Origin: JAUWVG01 sp964633715
Lineage (GTDB): Bacteria > Acidobacteriota > Aminicenantia > Aminicenantales > Aminicenantaceae
Reading direction: 5' to 3'
Assembly: GCA_964633715.1 (NCBI GenBank)
Contig: CAZWHQ010000063.1
Location: 1 to 18,156 of the forward strand
Length of the DNA: 18,156 bases
The position numbers were made by a program, and so were the translations under genes. Positions 1-7,572 of this stretch are shown here, piece after piece. The first letter of the stretch is position 1; every line of letters begins with the position of its first letter. A model generated the notes under the pieces. That model saw only the letters and a list, made by a program, of their open reading frames with translations, was not told the DNA's origin and ran no database searches.

Positions 1-94
1 ATTTGATTTGAAGAGGATTCATATTTGGTGTATAAATGAATGCAGGTTTACAGAGTCAATATATTAGATTTTGACCCGACTATAAATTTGAACG

Positions 95-1525
95 ATGGAA
101 CATATCGGTTTATATCTGAAAAATATTTTTTTCCACAGCAAAAGAGGACAACTCATCTTCCGCCACGGCGTGGTGCAGAAGTACCTCTTCTTTCACAACG
201 GGAGTTTAGTTTCTGCCAAAACAAATCAATCCCAAGAATTATTGGGTGAGGTTCTCTATAAACTTGAGAAAATTACAGACGATGTCTACTCGAAGCTCGA
301 CCAGTATATCGAACCGAAAAAAAAGTTGGGTGAAGCGCTGGTCAAGAATAGTCTGATTTCTGAAAATGAACTGCGAGAAGGCCTGAGCTATCAGATGAGA
401 GAGATCCTTCTGAATATATTTCCTGATTTTGAGGGGGAATTCAAGTTCCAAAATCGAGATGATCTTGCTGACCAAGAATTCGAGGTCAAGATCAATATTC
501 CTCTCTTGATTGAAGACGGTGTCCGCCGCATGAAGTACAATAGCGCCATCAAGAATTATTTTGAATCGAAGCGCCCCCTTCCAAAATCCAAGAGTTTTTT
601 CTACAGGTTAACAGAAGAAGAAAAGGAAATATTGGGAGCCATTAAGGGGGATATCTCTGCTTCTTCAGTCCTCCAGGGATCACGATTCCACCCTGAAATT
701 TTTTGGAAAAGTCTATATCTTTTTTACTGCCTGGATTTGATCGATATTCCCGAAGAGGAAAAAAAACTGGATTTTTTAAGCTCGGAAAAGCGAACAAGTA
801 TTGGGGATACGGAAAAAAACATAGCGGATGCACTGGCTTTAAGTGAAAATCTTTCATCTCTTGACTATTATCAGCTCCTGAGTGTGGAGACTTCGGCTGA
901 TCAGGCTGAAATTAAAAGGAACTATTTTCGATTAGCGAGGAAATTCCATCCCGATCTCTATGACCGCGACTTGCCCTATGAAATCAAAGGTGTGATCGAA
1001 GCCGTTTTTGATCAAGTCTCTAAAGCTTATCAAACTTTGAGCGACGAAAAAAAAAGAAAAATCTATGATACAAGGAAAGAAAAAGCACCTCTCGAAGATA
1101 AGAGAAACTGGGCCAAAGCGGCTGAAGTAAAATTCCGGCAAGGAAAAACCCTGTTCGATAAACAGCAGTACCAGGAAGCGGTTGTCCTTCTTGAAGAAGC
1201 GGTCAAATTGCATGGGAATAAAGGCCGGTATTTCTTGTTGTTGGCCATGGCTCAATCCAAGATTCCATCCCTCCACAAAAAAAGTGAGGGAAATTTTTTA
1301 CGATCAATTGAATCCGAACCATGGAATGCAGAAGGTTATGTGGGTTTAGGAATGTTGTATAAAAGAGAAGGGCTAAATATTAAAGCCAAAAAAAAGTTTG
1401 AAAAAGCGCTTAGTATTGATCCTGACCACAAAGTTGCACAGCGGGAAATGAATGGATTTGGAGGGAAAAAGAAAAAAACCCTAAAAGACATTCTTTCATT
1501 TGAACCTTTCGGAAGGAAAAAGTAG
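95..1525 (+). CDS. DUF4388 (PATAN)-DnaJ-TPR multidomain protein
   Basis: The 476-aa protein has three parts. Residues about 5-120 resemble a DUF4388/PATAN domain: a G-x-L strand pair, an F-x-x-G-x-x-x-x-A segment near 33-41, then helices with the LGEALVKNSLIS pattern typical of that family. Residues 256-325 form a J domain with the HPD tripeptide at 285-287. Residues about 338-446 are TPR-like helical pairs, followed by a Lys-rich tail. PATAN domains are known from bacterial signalling and gliding-motility proteins, and J domains stimulate Hsp70 ATPase, so a DnaK-recruiting scaffold is inferred. No signal peptide is visible, so it is probably cytoplasmic. The start is uncertain: ATG at 95 has no Shine-Dalgarno sequence, the frame is closed by TGA at 89-91, and the first strand of the PATAN fold seems to be missing. 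The gene ends 3 nt from the convergent ligA stop. Confidence 0.85.
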   Translation: MEHIGLYLKNIFFHSKRGQLIFRHGVVQKYLFFHNGSLVSAKTNQSQELLGEVLYKLEKITDDVYSKLDQYIEPKKKLGEALVKNSLISENELREGLSYQMREILLNIFPDFEGEFKFQNRDDLADQEFEVKINIPLLIEDGVRRMKYNSAIKNYFESKRPLPKSKSFFYRLTEEEKEILGAIKGDISASSVLQGSRFHPEIFWKSLYLFYCLDLIDIPEEEKKLDFLSSEKRTSIGDTEKNIADALALSENLSSLDYYQLLSVETSADQAEIKRNYFRLARKFHPDLYDRDLPYEIKGVIEAVFDQVSKAYQTLSDEKKRKIYDTRKEKAPLEDKRNWAKAAEVKFRQGKTLFDKQQYQEAVVLLEEAVKLHGNKGRYFLLLAMAQSKIPSLHKKSEGNFLRSIESEPWNAEGYVGLGMLYKREGLNIKAKKKFEKALSIDPDHKVAQREMNGFGGKKKKTLKDILSFEPFGRKK

Positions 1526-1528
1526 CGG

Positions 1529-3526
1529 CTATTGGCCGATCATTTTGAGGAATTCTTTCTCATCGAGGAGCGGCACTCCCAAAGCCAGGGCTTTTTCTCG
1601 CTTTGAACCGGGGGCCTCTCCCACTACGACAAAATCTGTTTTTGAACTCAACGAAGATACAACTCTTCCGCCGAGGCTTTCTATTTTTTCCTTGGCTTTG
1701 TCCCTTTTCAGTTTTGAGAGGGTTCCGGTTAGGACGAATCTCTTTCCCTCAAGAACAGGTTGAACTGATTCAGGAGTCTCCTCCTTTTTTGTCTGAAAAT
1801 TCAGGCCTGACAACTTTAGGCGATTGATGAGCTCTCTATTTTCTGGCTGCTTGAAAAAAAAGACAATGCTTTCTGCAACTTTGGGGCCGATGTCATCAAT
1901 ATCCATCAATGTGTCGCAAGAAACAAGAAACAGTGACTCCAGATTTTGAAAATGCCTGGCCAGGATTTGAGCTGTTCGCTCGCCGACGAAACGGATCCCC
2001 AGGGCAAAGATCAACCGAAACAAATCATTTTTTTTGGAGCGTTCGATTTCATCGACCAAGTTCTGGCTGCTCTTGGGCCCCATCCTTTCCAAGGTCTCGA
2101 CATCGCTGGGTTGAAGAGAATAAAGATCCGGGATGGACTTTACAATCCCTAATTCAAGAAGCTGATTAACAAGAGCCTCGCCCAAACCTTCGATGTTCAT
2201 CGCTCTTCGAGAGGCAAAATGACGAAGGGATTCCTTGAGTTTGGCGGGGCATGAGGGATTCATACACCTGGATATCACCTCGTCCTCAGGTTTAAAGACC
2301 TTTGAGGCGCAGACAGGACATGTCCGGGGAAAGACAAATTTAAGTTCCTTCCCGGTTCGTCTCTCCTTCATAACGGAGACAACTTTTGGGATGACATCCC
2401 CGCTGCGTTCAATCAAAACCTGATCTCCAACACGGATATCTTTTCTGCGGATCTCGTCCTCATTGTGAAGAGTCGACCGGCTGATCGTGATACCTGAAAG
2501 TTTCACCGGTTCAAGAATGGCTACAGGTGTCAAGGCACCGGTTCTCCCCACCTGGATAACAATGTCTTTGATTTGTGTTATGGCCTGGCGGGCGGGAAAT
2601 TTATAGGAAATAGCCCATCTTGGAAATTTGGCTGTGCTTCCCAAGTGCTCCTGTTGCTTTATTGAATTCACTTTGACGACAATCCCGTCCACATCGTAAT
2701 CCAGTTCATCTCTCCTCTCGCTCCACATTTTGTGGAAGGACAAAATGTCTTCAAGTCTTTTAAGAACTTGTGAAATAGGATTAATCTTAAAGCCGAGCCT
2801 CTTCAACTCCATGAGGCTTGACCATTGGTCTGTTCTTTCCTCTCCCTTTATGTCAATCCAATAGAGGAAGAGATCAAGATTTCTCGATGCCACTTCTTTT
2901 GGGTCGAGAAGACGAATAGAACCAGCGGCAGCATTCCGGGGATTTGCAAACTGGGATTCACCCAAATCCTGTCTGTTTTTATTGATTTGGTGGAAAGAGG
3001 AGAAAGGCAGATAGATTTCTCCTCTTATTTCAATATCCCGTTTTTCGGAGATCACGAGCGGCAAACTTTTAATTGTTTTTACATTGGCGGTGACATCATC
3101 GCCCCGGATTCCATCACCCCTGGTAACAGCTCGGGAGAATTTTCCGTCACCATAAGTGATCGATATCCCTAGTCCGTCGATTTTAAGCTCGGCTACATAC
3201 TGAATATTTTCTCCAGGAAGATTTTTTTTCAGCCTGTCCTCGAAGCTTTTTAACTCCGCGATGCTGTAGCAGTTATCCAGACTGAGCATAGGTGATGGAT
3301 GGGAAACAGAATCAAATCCATCCAGGGGCTGTTCACCTACACGTTGTGTCGGAGATTCCGGTGTGACAAATTCAGGAAAACGTTTTTCCAGTTGCTGAAG
3401 TTCCTTGACAAGCATGTCGAATTCATAGTCGGTAATCTGGGGATCATTGTCCACGTAGTATTTTTTTTCATGGTGTTCTATGGTTTTTCTGAGTTGATTG
3501 ATCTTGTCTTCGACCGCTTTATTCAT
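1529..3526 (-). CDS. ligA: NAD+-dependent DNA ligase LigA
   Basis: This enzyme seals nicks in duplex DNA using NAD+, in replication and repair. The 665-aa length is normal for LigA. Domains in order: Ia domain with the NMN-binding KKYYVDNDP segment (21-29); nucleotidyltransferase with the KxDG motif, whose adenylated lysine is K115; OB fold with VGRTGALTPVA (326-336); a four-cysteine zinc finger (C403, C406, C421, C426); helix-hairpin-helix repeats (about 440-560); and a C-terminal BRCT domain (about 590-665) with the FVLTGTL motif. All expected motifs are present, so it should be active. The start ATG has no obvious Shine-Dalgarno sequence, but the N-terminus matches the family. It stands alone on the minus strand, convergent with the DnaJ-like gene. 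Confidence 0.98.
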   Translation of the reverse strand: MNKAVEDKINQLRKTIEHHEKKYYVDNDPQITDYEFDMLVKELQQLEKRFPEFVTPESPTQRVGEQPLDGFDSVSHPSPMLSLDNCYSIAELKSFEDRLKKNLPGENIQYVAELKIDGLGISITYGDGKFSRAVTRGDGIRGDDVTANVKTIKSLPLVISEKRDIEIRGEIYLPFSSFHQINKNRQDLGESQFANPRNAAAGSIRLLDPKEVASRNLDLFLYWIDIKGEERTDQWSSLMELKRLGFKINPISQVLKRLEDILSFHKMWSERRDELDYDVDGIVVKVNSIKQQEHLGSTAKFPRWAISYKFPARQAITQIKDIVIQVGRTGALTPVAILEPVKLSGITISRSTLHNEDEIRRKDIRVGDQVLIERSGDVIPKVVSVMKERRTGKELKFVFPRTCPVCASKVFKPEDEVISRCMNPSCPAKLKESLRHFASRRAMNIEGLGEALVNQLLELGIVKSIPDLYSLQPSDVETLERMGPKSSQNLVDEIERSKKNDLFRLIFALGIRFVGERTAQILARHFQNLESLFLVSCDTLMDIDDIGPKVAESIVFFFKQPENRELINRLKLSGLNFQTKKEETPESVQPVLEGKRFVLTGTLSKLKRDKAKEKIESLGGRVVSSLSSKTDFVVVGEAPGSKREKALALGVPLLDEKEFLKMIGQ

Positions 3527-3544
3527 GTGGACTATTTATAAAAT

Positions 3545-3550
3545 ATTATA
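3545..3550 (-). promoter_or_regulatory. Putative -10 box for ligA
   Basis: On the minus strand this reads TATAAT, a perfect -10, 18 nt upstream of the ligA ATG. It implies a very short leader without a ribosome binding site. The -35 position 17 bp upstream is poor (TGTCCC) and falls in the small palindrome at 3562-3575. This is a computational guess only. Confidence 0.4.
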
Positions 3551-3561
3551 CAAAAAAAAAT

Positions 3562-3575
3562 TCCTGGGGACAGGA
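3562..3575. repeat. Small GGGGACA-containing palindrome
   Basis: TCCTG-GGGA-CAGGA is a 5-bp perfect inverted repeat with a 4-nt centre. Its TGGGGACAG core is shared with the repeat cluster at 5099-5219, so it may be a decayed or minimal copy of the same palindrome family. It follows a run of nine A residues in the ligA upstream region. Confidence 0.45.
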
Positions 3576-3614
3576 TGATTTGTTTCAACAGAGGCCGATG
3601 GACGTCGTATGTCT

Positions 3615-3747
3615 GTCATCACGAACGATCGAAGAGAGTGTGGTGATCTCATTATGCGTCCGCATAGACATAGATTACCACGTCGCATGGTTCCTCGTAA
3701 AAACAAGGTCAGATTGCTACGCTGCTCGCAAAAACGGCGTCAGCAGC
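3615..3747. repeat. Degenerate inverted/direct repeat array in ligA-TPR intergenic region
   Basis: This stretch without a gene contains three degenerate copies of one motif. One at 3615-3649 is in reverse orientation (begins GTCATCACGA, ends GTGGTGATCT). Two are in forward orientation: 3672-3704 (begins AGATTACCACGTCGC, contains TCCTCG) and 3711-3742 (begins AGATTGCTACG, contains CTCGCAAAAACG). They resemble the widespread bacterial interspersed repeat whose consensus runs from AGATTGC through CGCTTCGCTCCTCGCAATGACG, which I know by pattern rather than by search. The last copy is enclosed by GCTGCT (3721-3726) and AGCAGC (3742-3747), giving a hairpin just downstream of the TPR gene stop. No T-tract follows, so it is not a classical terminator. 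Confidence 0.6.
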
Positions 3748-3764
3748 TTTACGAATAATTCAGG

Positions 3765-4949
3765 CTATTTGATCCCGAGCCGCTGTTTGGCCTGATCAAT
3801 TTGCTGCTGCCACTTATCTAATGAAGCGGCCTGATCCGCTTGGAGCTTTTCGATTTCACCCTGGAGAGCTTCGAGCTTTTTGAGCATAGTATCCATTTCG
3901 GTTCGTTCTGCATCTGTGAGTTCCTCTTCGTCTTTTTCACCGAATTTCTTGTTGAAATCGTTAGTTAGATTTTCCTGTTCTTTACTCTTATCCCCGAGGA
4001 GTTTGACCTTATCGTTGAATGTCTTGTCAATATTGTTAAAATAAAGTCTTTCGGCGAGATCCATAGCCTGTTTCGAGTTGGCAGCTGAAAGAAAGCTGGC
4101 ATCCAGGAGATACTTGATGGCATCATTGGCCGATGTTCCATTCTGCTGTACCTCTTCAGTCAAAATGAGTCCGATGTTATAGGCGATTTCTCCATTTTTC
4201 TGTTTGTTGTAGGCCTGTTTGTAATAAGTTAGAGCTTCTGTCTTCTTCCCACTCCTGTGCAGGCTTTTTGCATAAAGAGCAATAGTACCGAAGTCCCCAA
4301 TGGCTGTTGAAGCGACTTTTAAAGCTTTTTCGGCATCAGCATAGGATTTAGCGTTATAGAGAGACTGTCCGATTTTTGCAAGACTCGTGGCGATCTCTTT
4401 AATTTTGAGAATATTATAAGAATTGATGTAGGCAGTGACCGCAGACTTGAGATTTTTTTCTTTTTCGAAAGCTTGAGCCTGGACGTAGTGACCGGCTCCT
4501 ATCATCTGGTTCCATTTGGCAGGATCTCCGGCATCTGCTCCTTTATTTTTATTGGATGTCGCAACTTTGATGGCCTGTCCCGCATAGTCCCTGGCTTTGG
4601 ATAGGTTAGTTCCCATTTGGATGTAGGCATTGGCAATGGTGACTAAAACGGTGTACTTCATGTCCTCATCAAGACCACCAAGTGACAGCGCTTTTTCACC
4701 GAAGTCAGCTGTTTCTTGAGACGTTTTTCCCGGTGCTGGGAGAGTGCAAAGGTAGGCATACGCGTAATTTTCGTATTGAATACCTTTACCAGAGCAGCTG
4801 GCTACCCAGGCTTTCAGCATATTGTATTTCTCTCCAACACTATTGGCGGACACGGCTTTGATATAATCATCGCTGCATGTATCCTGGGCAGGGAGATAGC
4901 TAGTCATTGCGAGAATGACTATTAAGCTCGATAAAATTGCTTTCCTCAT
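3765..4949 (-). CDS. Secreted TPR/coiled-coil protein
   Basis: The protein is 394 aa from the chosen start. It begins with a short basic stretch (MRK) and a hydrophobic run ending SYLPAQD, a good Sec signal peptide with cleavage likely after the LPA. The mature part consists of helical TPR-like repeats, including blocks ending in KSYADAEKALKVAS and KKTEALTYYKQAYN. A charged coiled-coil C-terminus of about 80 residues is rich in Lys, Glu and Gln. A periplasmic or outer-membrane-facing scaffold or assembly role is inferred; no catalytic motif is seen. Longer starts exist upstream (to 5030), but the ATG at 4947-4949 has GAGG 6 nt upstream, directly precedes the signal peptide, and fits the promoter at 4978-5006, inside which the longest start would fall. 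Confidence 0.85.
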   Translation of the reverse strand: MRKAILSSLIVILAMTSYLPAQDTCSDDYIKAVSANSVGEKYNMLKAWVASCSGKGIQYENYAYAYLCTLPAPGKTSQETADFGEKALSLGGLDEDMKYTVLVTIANAYIQMGTNLSKARDYAGQAIKVATSNKNKGADAGDPAKWNQMIGAGHYVQAQAFEKEKNLKSAVTAYINSYNILKIKEIATSLAKIGQSLYNAKSYADAEKALKVASTAIGDFGTIALYAKSLHRSGKKTEALTYYKQAYNKQKNGEIAYNIGLILTEEVQQNGTSANDAIKYLLDASFLSAANSKQAMDLAERLYFNNIDKTFNDKVKLLGDKSKEQENLTNDFNKKFGEKDEEELTDAERTEMDTMLKKLEALQGEIEKLQADQAASLDKWQQQIDQAKQRLGIK

Positions 4950-4977
4950 TTCAGACCTCATTAAAAAGATTTGTTGC

Positions 4978-5006
4978 ATAATAGCGGCTGATATCTGATT
5001 TGTCAA
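4978..5006 (-). promoter_or_regulatory. Sigma70-type promoter of the TPR gene
   Basis: On the minus strand: TTGACA (5001-5006), a 17-bp spacer, then TATTAT (4978-4983). The predicted transcription start near 4971 gives a leader of about 22 nt containing the GAGG ribosome binding site. The match to consensus is 11 of 12 with ideal spacing. Confidence 0.75.
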
Positions 5007-5098
5007 TAGTAATACGTTTTTGGAATTCAACCCGTTTATTTATGAATAATGACATCCTCATTATAGCAAAATTCATGCCAGATTGGAATAGAAGAGGG

Positions 5099-5219
5099 TC
5101 GAGAAAATGGGGACAAAGAAAATGGGGACAGTCCCCACTTTTTATCGAACAAAAAGTGGGGATTGTCCCCATTTTCTCGACACGAACAAAAAGTGGGGAC
5201 TGTCCCCATTTTCTCGACA
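5099..5219. repeat. Cluster of 37-bp palindromic repeats (GGGGACTGTCCCC family)
   Basis: Two head-to-tail 37-bp units (5146-5182 and 5183-5219) differ at one base (ATT versus ACT in the centre). Each contains the near-palindrome GTGGGGACTGTCCCCAT followed by TTTCTCGACA. An inverted partial copy lies at about 5118-5147 (AAAATGGGGACAGTCCCCAC core), and a further inverted 17-mer at 5099-5115 is the exact reverse complement of 5164-5180 and of 5201-5217. The cluster can fold as several alternative hairpins. It resembles REP-type elements mobilised by REP-associated tyrosine (Y1/TnpA_REP) transposases; no transposase gene is present here. It sits between divergent genes and carries no believable coding sequence. 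Confidence 0.85.
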
Positions 5220-5227
5220 GGCCCAAT

Positions 5228-5246
5228 CCCACTTTGGGTGGGTTTT
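5228..5246 (+). other. Small hairpin followed by a T-run upstream of murB
   Basis: CCCAC (5228-5232) pairs with GTGGG (5238-5242) over a 5-nt loop, followed by TTTT. It could act as a weak attenuator or terminator between the repeat cluster and murB. The stem is only 5 bp, so function is doubtful. Confidence 0.25.
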
Positions 5247-5280
5247 AGACATTTTAGAGGGGATGAGATAAAATAAAAAT

Positions 5281-6225
5281 ATGGCCCCCGCAAATAAGGA
5301 TTTTATCACCAAGTTTTTAGAATTGGTGGGAAAACCTCTTCAAAATGATGTTTCCCTTCGTGAATTTTCGCATTTTAAGATTGGAGGTCCGGCCGATTAT
5401 TTCTTTGAGGCGACATCCGTTTCAGAGCTTTCCGATGCCATCTGTTTGGCCAGGGACTTTCAGATTCCTTTTTACGTAGTTGGAGGGGGGTATAACATCT
5501 TGTTTTCGGATGAAGGTTACCGTGGTCTCATTTTAAAGAATTCAATCCAGGGGATTTCAAAACTTCAGGATTCGGAAGTAGAAGTCTATTCAGGAACACC
5601 TCTTCATGAGCTTCTTCACTTCTGTACAGAAAACAGCCAAAGCGGTCTGGAGTTTATGGCCGGTATACCTGGTACTGTAGGAGGAGCTGTTTTCGGAAAT
5701 GCTGGAGCATTTGAACAAAATATTGGGCATTGCTTGCAAAGGGCCCTTATTCTAGATTCAAAGAGCAAATCAGTCAGGGTGAACAAATCACATTTCAATT
5801 TTAGTTACAGGTATAGCCGACTCAAGGAGTTTCACGATATTCTCTTACAGGCCTCTTTTGTTGTAAAGGAGTCAAAAAAAGAAAAGGTTGCAAAAAAAAT
5901 CCAAGGCATTTTAGAAAAAAGGAAGACCAATCATCCCCCTTGGGATACTCCCTGTGCAGGGAGTTATTTCAAAAATCCCTATCTTCCAGATGGGAATAAG
6001 ATCCCAGCGGCCAAACTCCTCGATAAAGTAGGAGCGAAGGGGCAAAGAGTTGGCGGAGCCTCCGTTTATGAGTTTCACGCCAATTTTATTATCAATACAG
6101 GAAATGCATCAGCCCAGGATGTCCGAGATTTGGCCTCTGAGCTCAAACGGCGGGTTCATGAAGAATATGGGATCATTCTGGACGAAGAAGTTATCTATCT
6201 TCCAGAATTTGGGACAACTCTTTAA
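5281..6225 (+). CDS. murB: UDP-N-acetylenolpyruvoylglucosamine reductase MurB
   Basis: This FAD flavoenzyme reduces enolpyruvyl-UDP-GlcNAc to UDP-MurNAc with NADPH, the second committed step of peptidoglycan synthesis in the cytoplasm. The protein is 314 aa, the usual size. Visible motifs: FKIGGPADY (32-40); the FAD-binding VVGGGYNIL (66-74), with Tyr where most family members have Ser; GIPGTVGGAV (128-137) with NAGA (140-143); YRYSR (177-181); CAGSYFKNP (225-233) with the proton-donor serine at S228; and the C-terminal glutamate near E303. The first ATG is used; an AGAGGGG tract lies about 18 nt upstream, further than ideal, so initiation may be weak. The last 35 nt overlap the 3' end of the opposite DUF2520 gene. 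murA lies nearby on the other strand. Confidence 0.96.
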   Translation: MAPANKDFITKFLELVGKPLQNDVSLREFSHFKIGGPADYFFEATSVSELSDAICLARDFQIPFYVVGGGYNILFSDEGYRGLILKNSIQGISKLQDSEVEVYSGTPLHELLHFCTENSQSGLEFMAGIPGTVGGAVFGNAGAFEQNIGHCLQRALILDSKSKSVRVNKSHFNFSYRYSRLKEFHDILLQASFVVKESKKEKVAKKIQGILEKRKTNHPPWDTPCAGSYFKNPYLPDGNKIPAAKLLDKVGAKGQRVGGASVYEFHANFIINTGNASAQDVRDLASELKRRVHEEYGIILDEEVIYLPEFGTTL

Positions 6226-7060
6226 TCCTCTGTACAGATAAAGTCTTTGCTTTCTTAACCATTTCAAGCGCTCTAATGGCCAACTTCCTATAAACGGCTT
6301 CCACACCGGGAAATTTCTTAAGGGCACCTAAGTGTGCTTTGACAGTTTGTCCATCCCCCCTTATTATCGGGCCGGTCAGTGCGGACTGGATACGGCTCTC
6401 TGTTATGTTGTTCAAAGTGCCTTCCAACAGAGGCTGCAGAATTTGGATCGCCTTCTCTTCATTGAGACCGGAGGATTTTAGGAGGGTTACGGCCGAATCA
6501 AGCAGGACAACAAGAAAATTAGAGGCCATGCTGAAGGCGGTATGGAAAATTGGTTTATCGTCAGCTTGTATTTGGATAGAAAAACCTCCAAGGTCGCCGA
6601 CGATTTTTTTGGCTGTAGAGACCGCCTTTTCCTCTCCTTCGACGCCAAAATATACATTTTGGAGGAGGTTAGGCGACGTATGCTTAAGAGAAAAAGATTG
6701 AATAGGATGAAGAGATGCAAACGAAGCACCTTTAGTTCCCAGGGGTTTAAGAACCTCTGAGGGAAGGAGTCCACTGCAGTGGAACACGGTTTTATCTTCC
6801 CAGGAAATATCGGAAAAATCCAACTCCCGGACGATGTCCTTGATCCTGTCATCCGGCACCGTAATAAAAAGAATCTCTCCATTTTGAGCTGTGTGTATAT
6901 TGTCGTCGGAGGATTCACCATGCCCGATTATACGGCGGCTTTCTTTGGCTTCCTTGAGAGTTGCACAGGACAGTGATTCGATGGAGTAACCGGCCCCAAC
7001 GAGAGCTTTCCCGAGGGATGTTCCGACTTTCCCTGCACCGATGATTGAAAAACTTTTCAT
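6191..7060 (-). CDS. Rossmann-like / DUF2520 domain protein
   Basis: The 289-aa protein starts with a dinucleotide-binding fold: SIIGAGKVGTSLGKAL, with GxGxxG at residues 8-13. A helical DUF2520-type C-terminal half follows, with the SLHPIQSF segment and a HTAFSMASN stretch at its start. The family resembles ProC and ketopantoate reductases in fold and is often annotated as a short-chain NAD(P)-binding reductase; its substrate is not established. The ATG overlaps the stop of the NYN gene by 4 nt (ATGA), a strong sign of translational coupling. It is the last gene of the murA-hinT-hydrolase-NYN run. Its 3' end runs 35 nt into murB on the other strand, with no terminator visible between them. 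Confidence 0.9.
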   Translation of the reverse strand: MKSFSIIGAGKVGTSLGKALVGAGYSIESLSCATLKEAKESRRIIGHGESSDDNIHTAQNGEILFITVPDDRIKDIVRELDFSDISWEDKTVFHCSGLLPSEVLKPLGTKGASFASLHPIQSFSLKHTSPNLLQNVYFGVEGEEKAVSTAKKIVGDLGGFSIQIQADDKPIFHTAFSMASNFLVVLLDSAVTLLKSSGLNEEKAIQILQPLLEGTLNNITESRIQSALTGPIIRGDGQTVKAHLGALKKFPGVEAVYRKLAIRALEMVKKAKTLSVQRIKELSQILEDR

Positions 7061-7536
7061 TTTTTTGACTTAAAAATTTCCATCCAGTTATGTACTTCAA
7101 GGGGGGAGGGGAATGTGACGTTTTTTTCACTGGCCTTAAGTTTTTTGTGCTCTTTTAAGGTGACTTTGAGCAGCCGATTGAAGTCTTTGCAGTCCATTTT
7201 TTTTGCGCCGTTCAGCTTGGCAAAGTCTTTGATCTCCCGGTCAGAGCTGACCACAAAGAACTGCCGTCTATCCGTTTGTTTCAAGATGATTTCCCTGATA
7301 ACCGCATCGGCATTCTGGCCAATTTCGGGATAGAGCACAGTGAACTTATTCTCTGGGAATATCCTTTCGGAAATGTTGGGATCAGGGGGACCATCAAAAA
7401 CGAGATAGATCCGGGTGTGTTTGATTTCCTGAAAGGCCAACAGCCTTCCAATCAATGCATATCTGCTGTTCGGATTCCTGAGTTCGGATTGTGCGATAAA
7501 TCCAATAAAGTTATTTCCATCGATGAGATAAGGCAT
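7057..7536 (-). CDS. YacP-like NYN domain ribonuclease
   Basis: The 159-aa protein has the NYN/PIN-like fold pattern with the expected acidic residues: D6 in YLIDGNNF, D48 in VFDGPPD, D77 in QNADAVI and D99 in VSSDREI. The NYN (YacP/Rae1) family comprises metal-dependent RNases; Bacillus Rae1 cleaves mRNA in the ribosomal A site. RNA cleavage is therefore the likely role, but the target is unknown. The start is the only sensible one, because the fold begins at residue 3, although no clear Shine-Dalgarno sequence precedes it. A 36-nt gap follows the upstream hydrolase gene, and its stop overlaps the next start (ATGA). Confidence 0.85.
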   Translation of the reverse strand: MPYLIDGNNFIGFIAQSELRNPNSRYALIGRLLAFQEIKHTRIYLVFDGPPDPNISERIFPENKFTVLYPEIGQNADAVIREIILKQTDRRQFFVVSSDREIKDFAKLNGAKKMDCKDFNRLLKVTLKEHKKLKASEKNVTFPSPLEVHNWMEIFKSKK

Positions 7537-7572
7537 TGAATTGGATGAAGTCTCTCTATCGAGAAACTGACC

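Noticed and set aside
40..249. Separate 69-aa gene at the window start
   Set aside because: It lies almost wholly inside the PATAN-DnaJ gene in another frame and shows no family pattern; kept only as a possible frameshift partner.
5146..5219. CRISPR-like array
   Set aside because: The two 37-bp units abut directly with no spacers, and no cas genes are present.
4951..5293. Overlapping open frames on both strands through the repeat cluster
   Set aside because: Their peptides are only translations of the palindromic repeats (recurring KWGQSP and PHFL), and they overlap the TPR promoter and leader.
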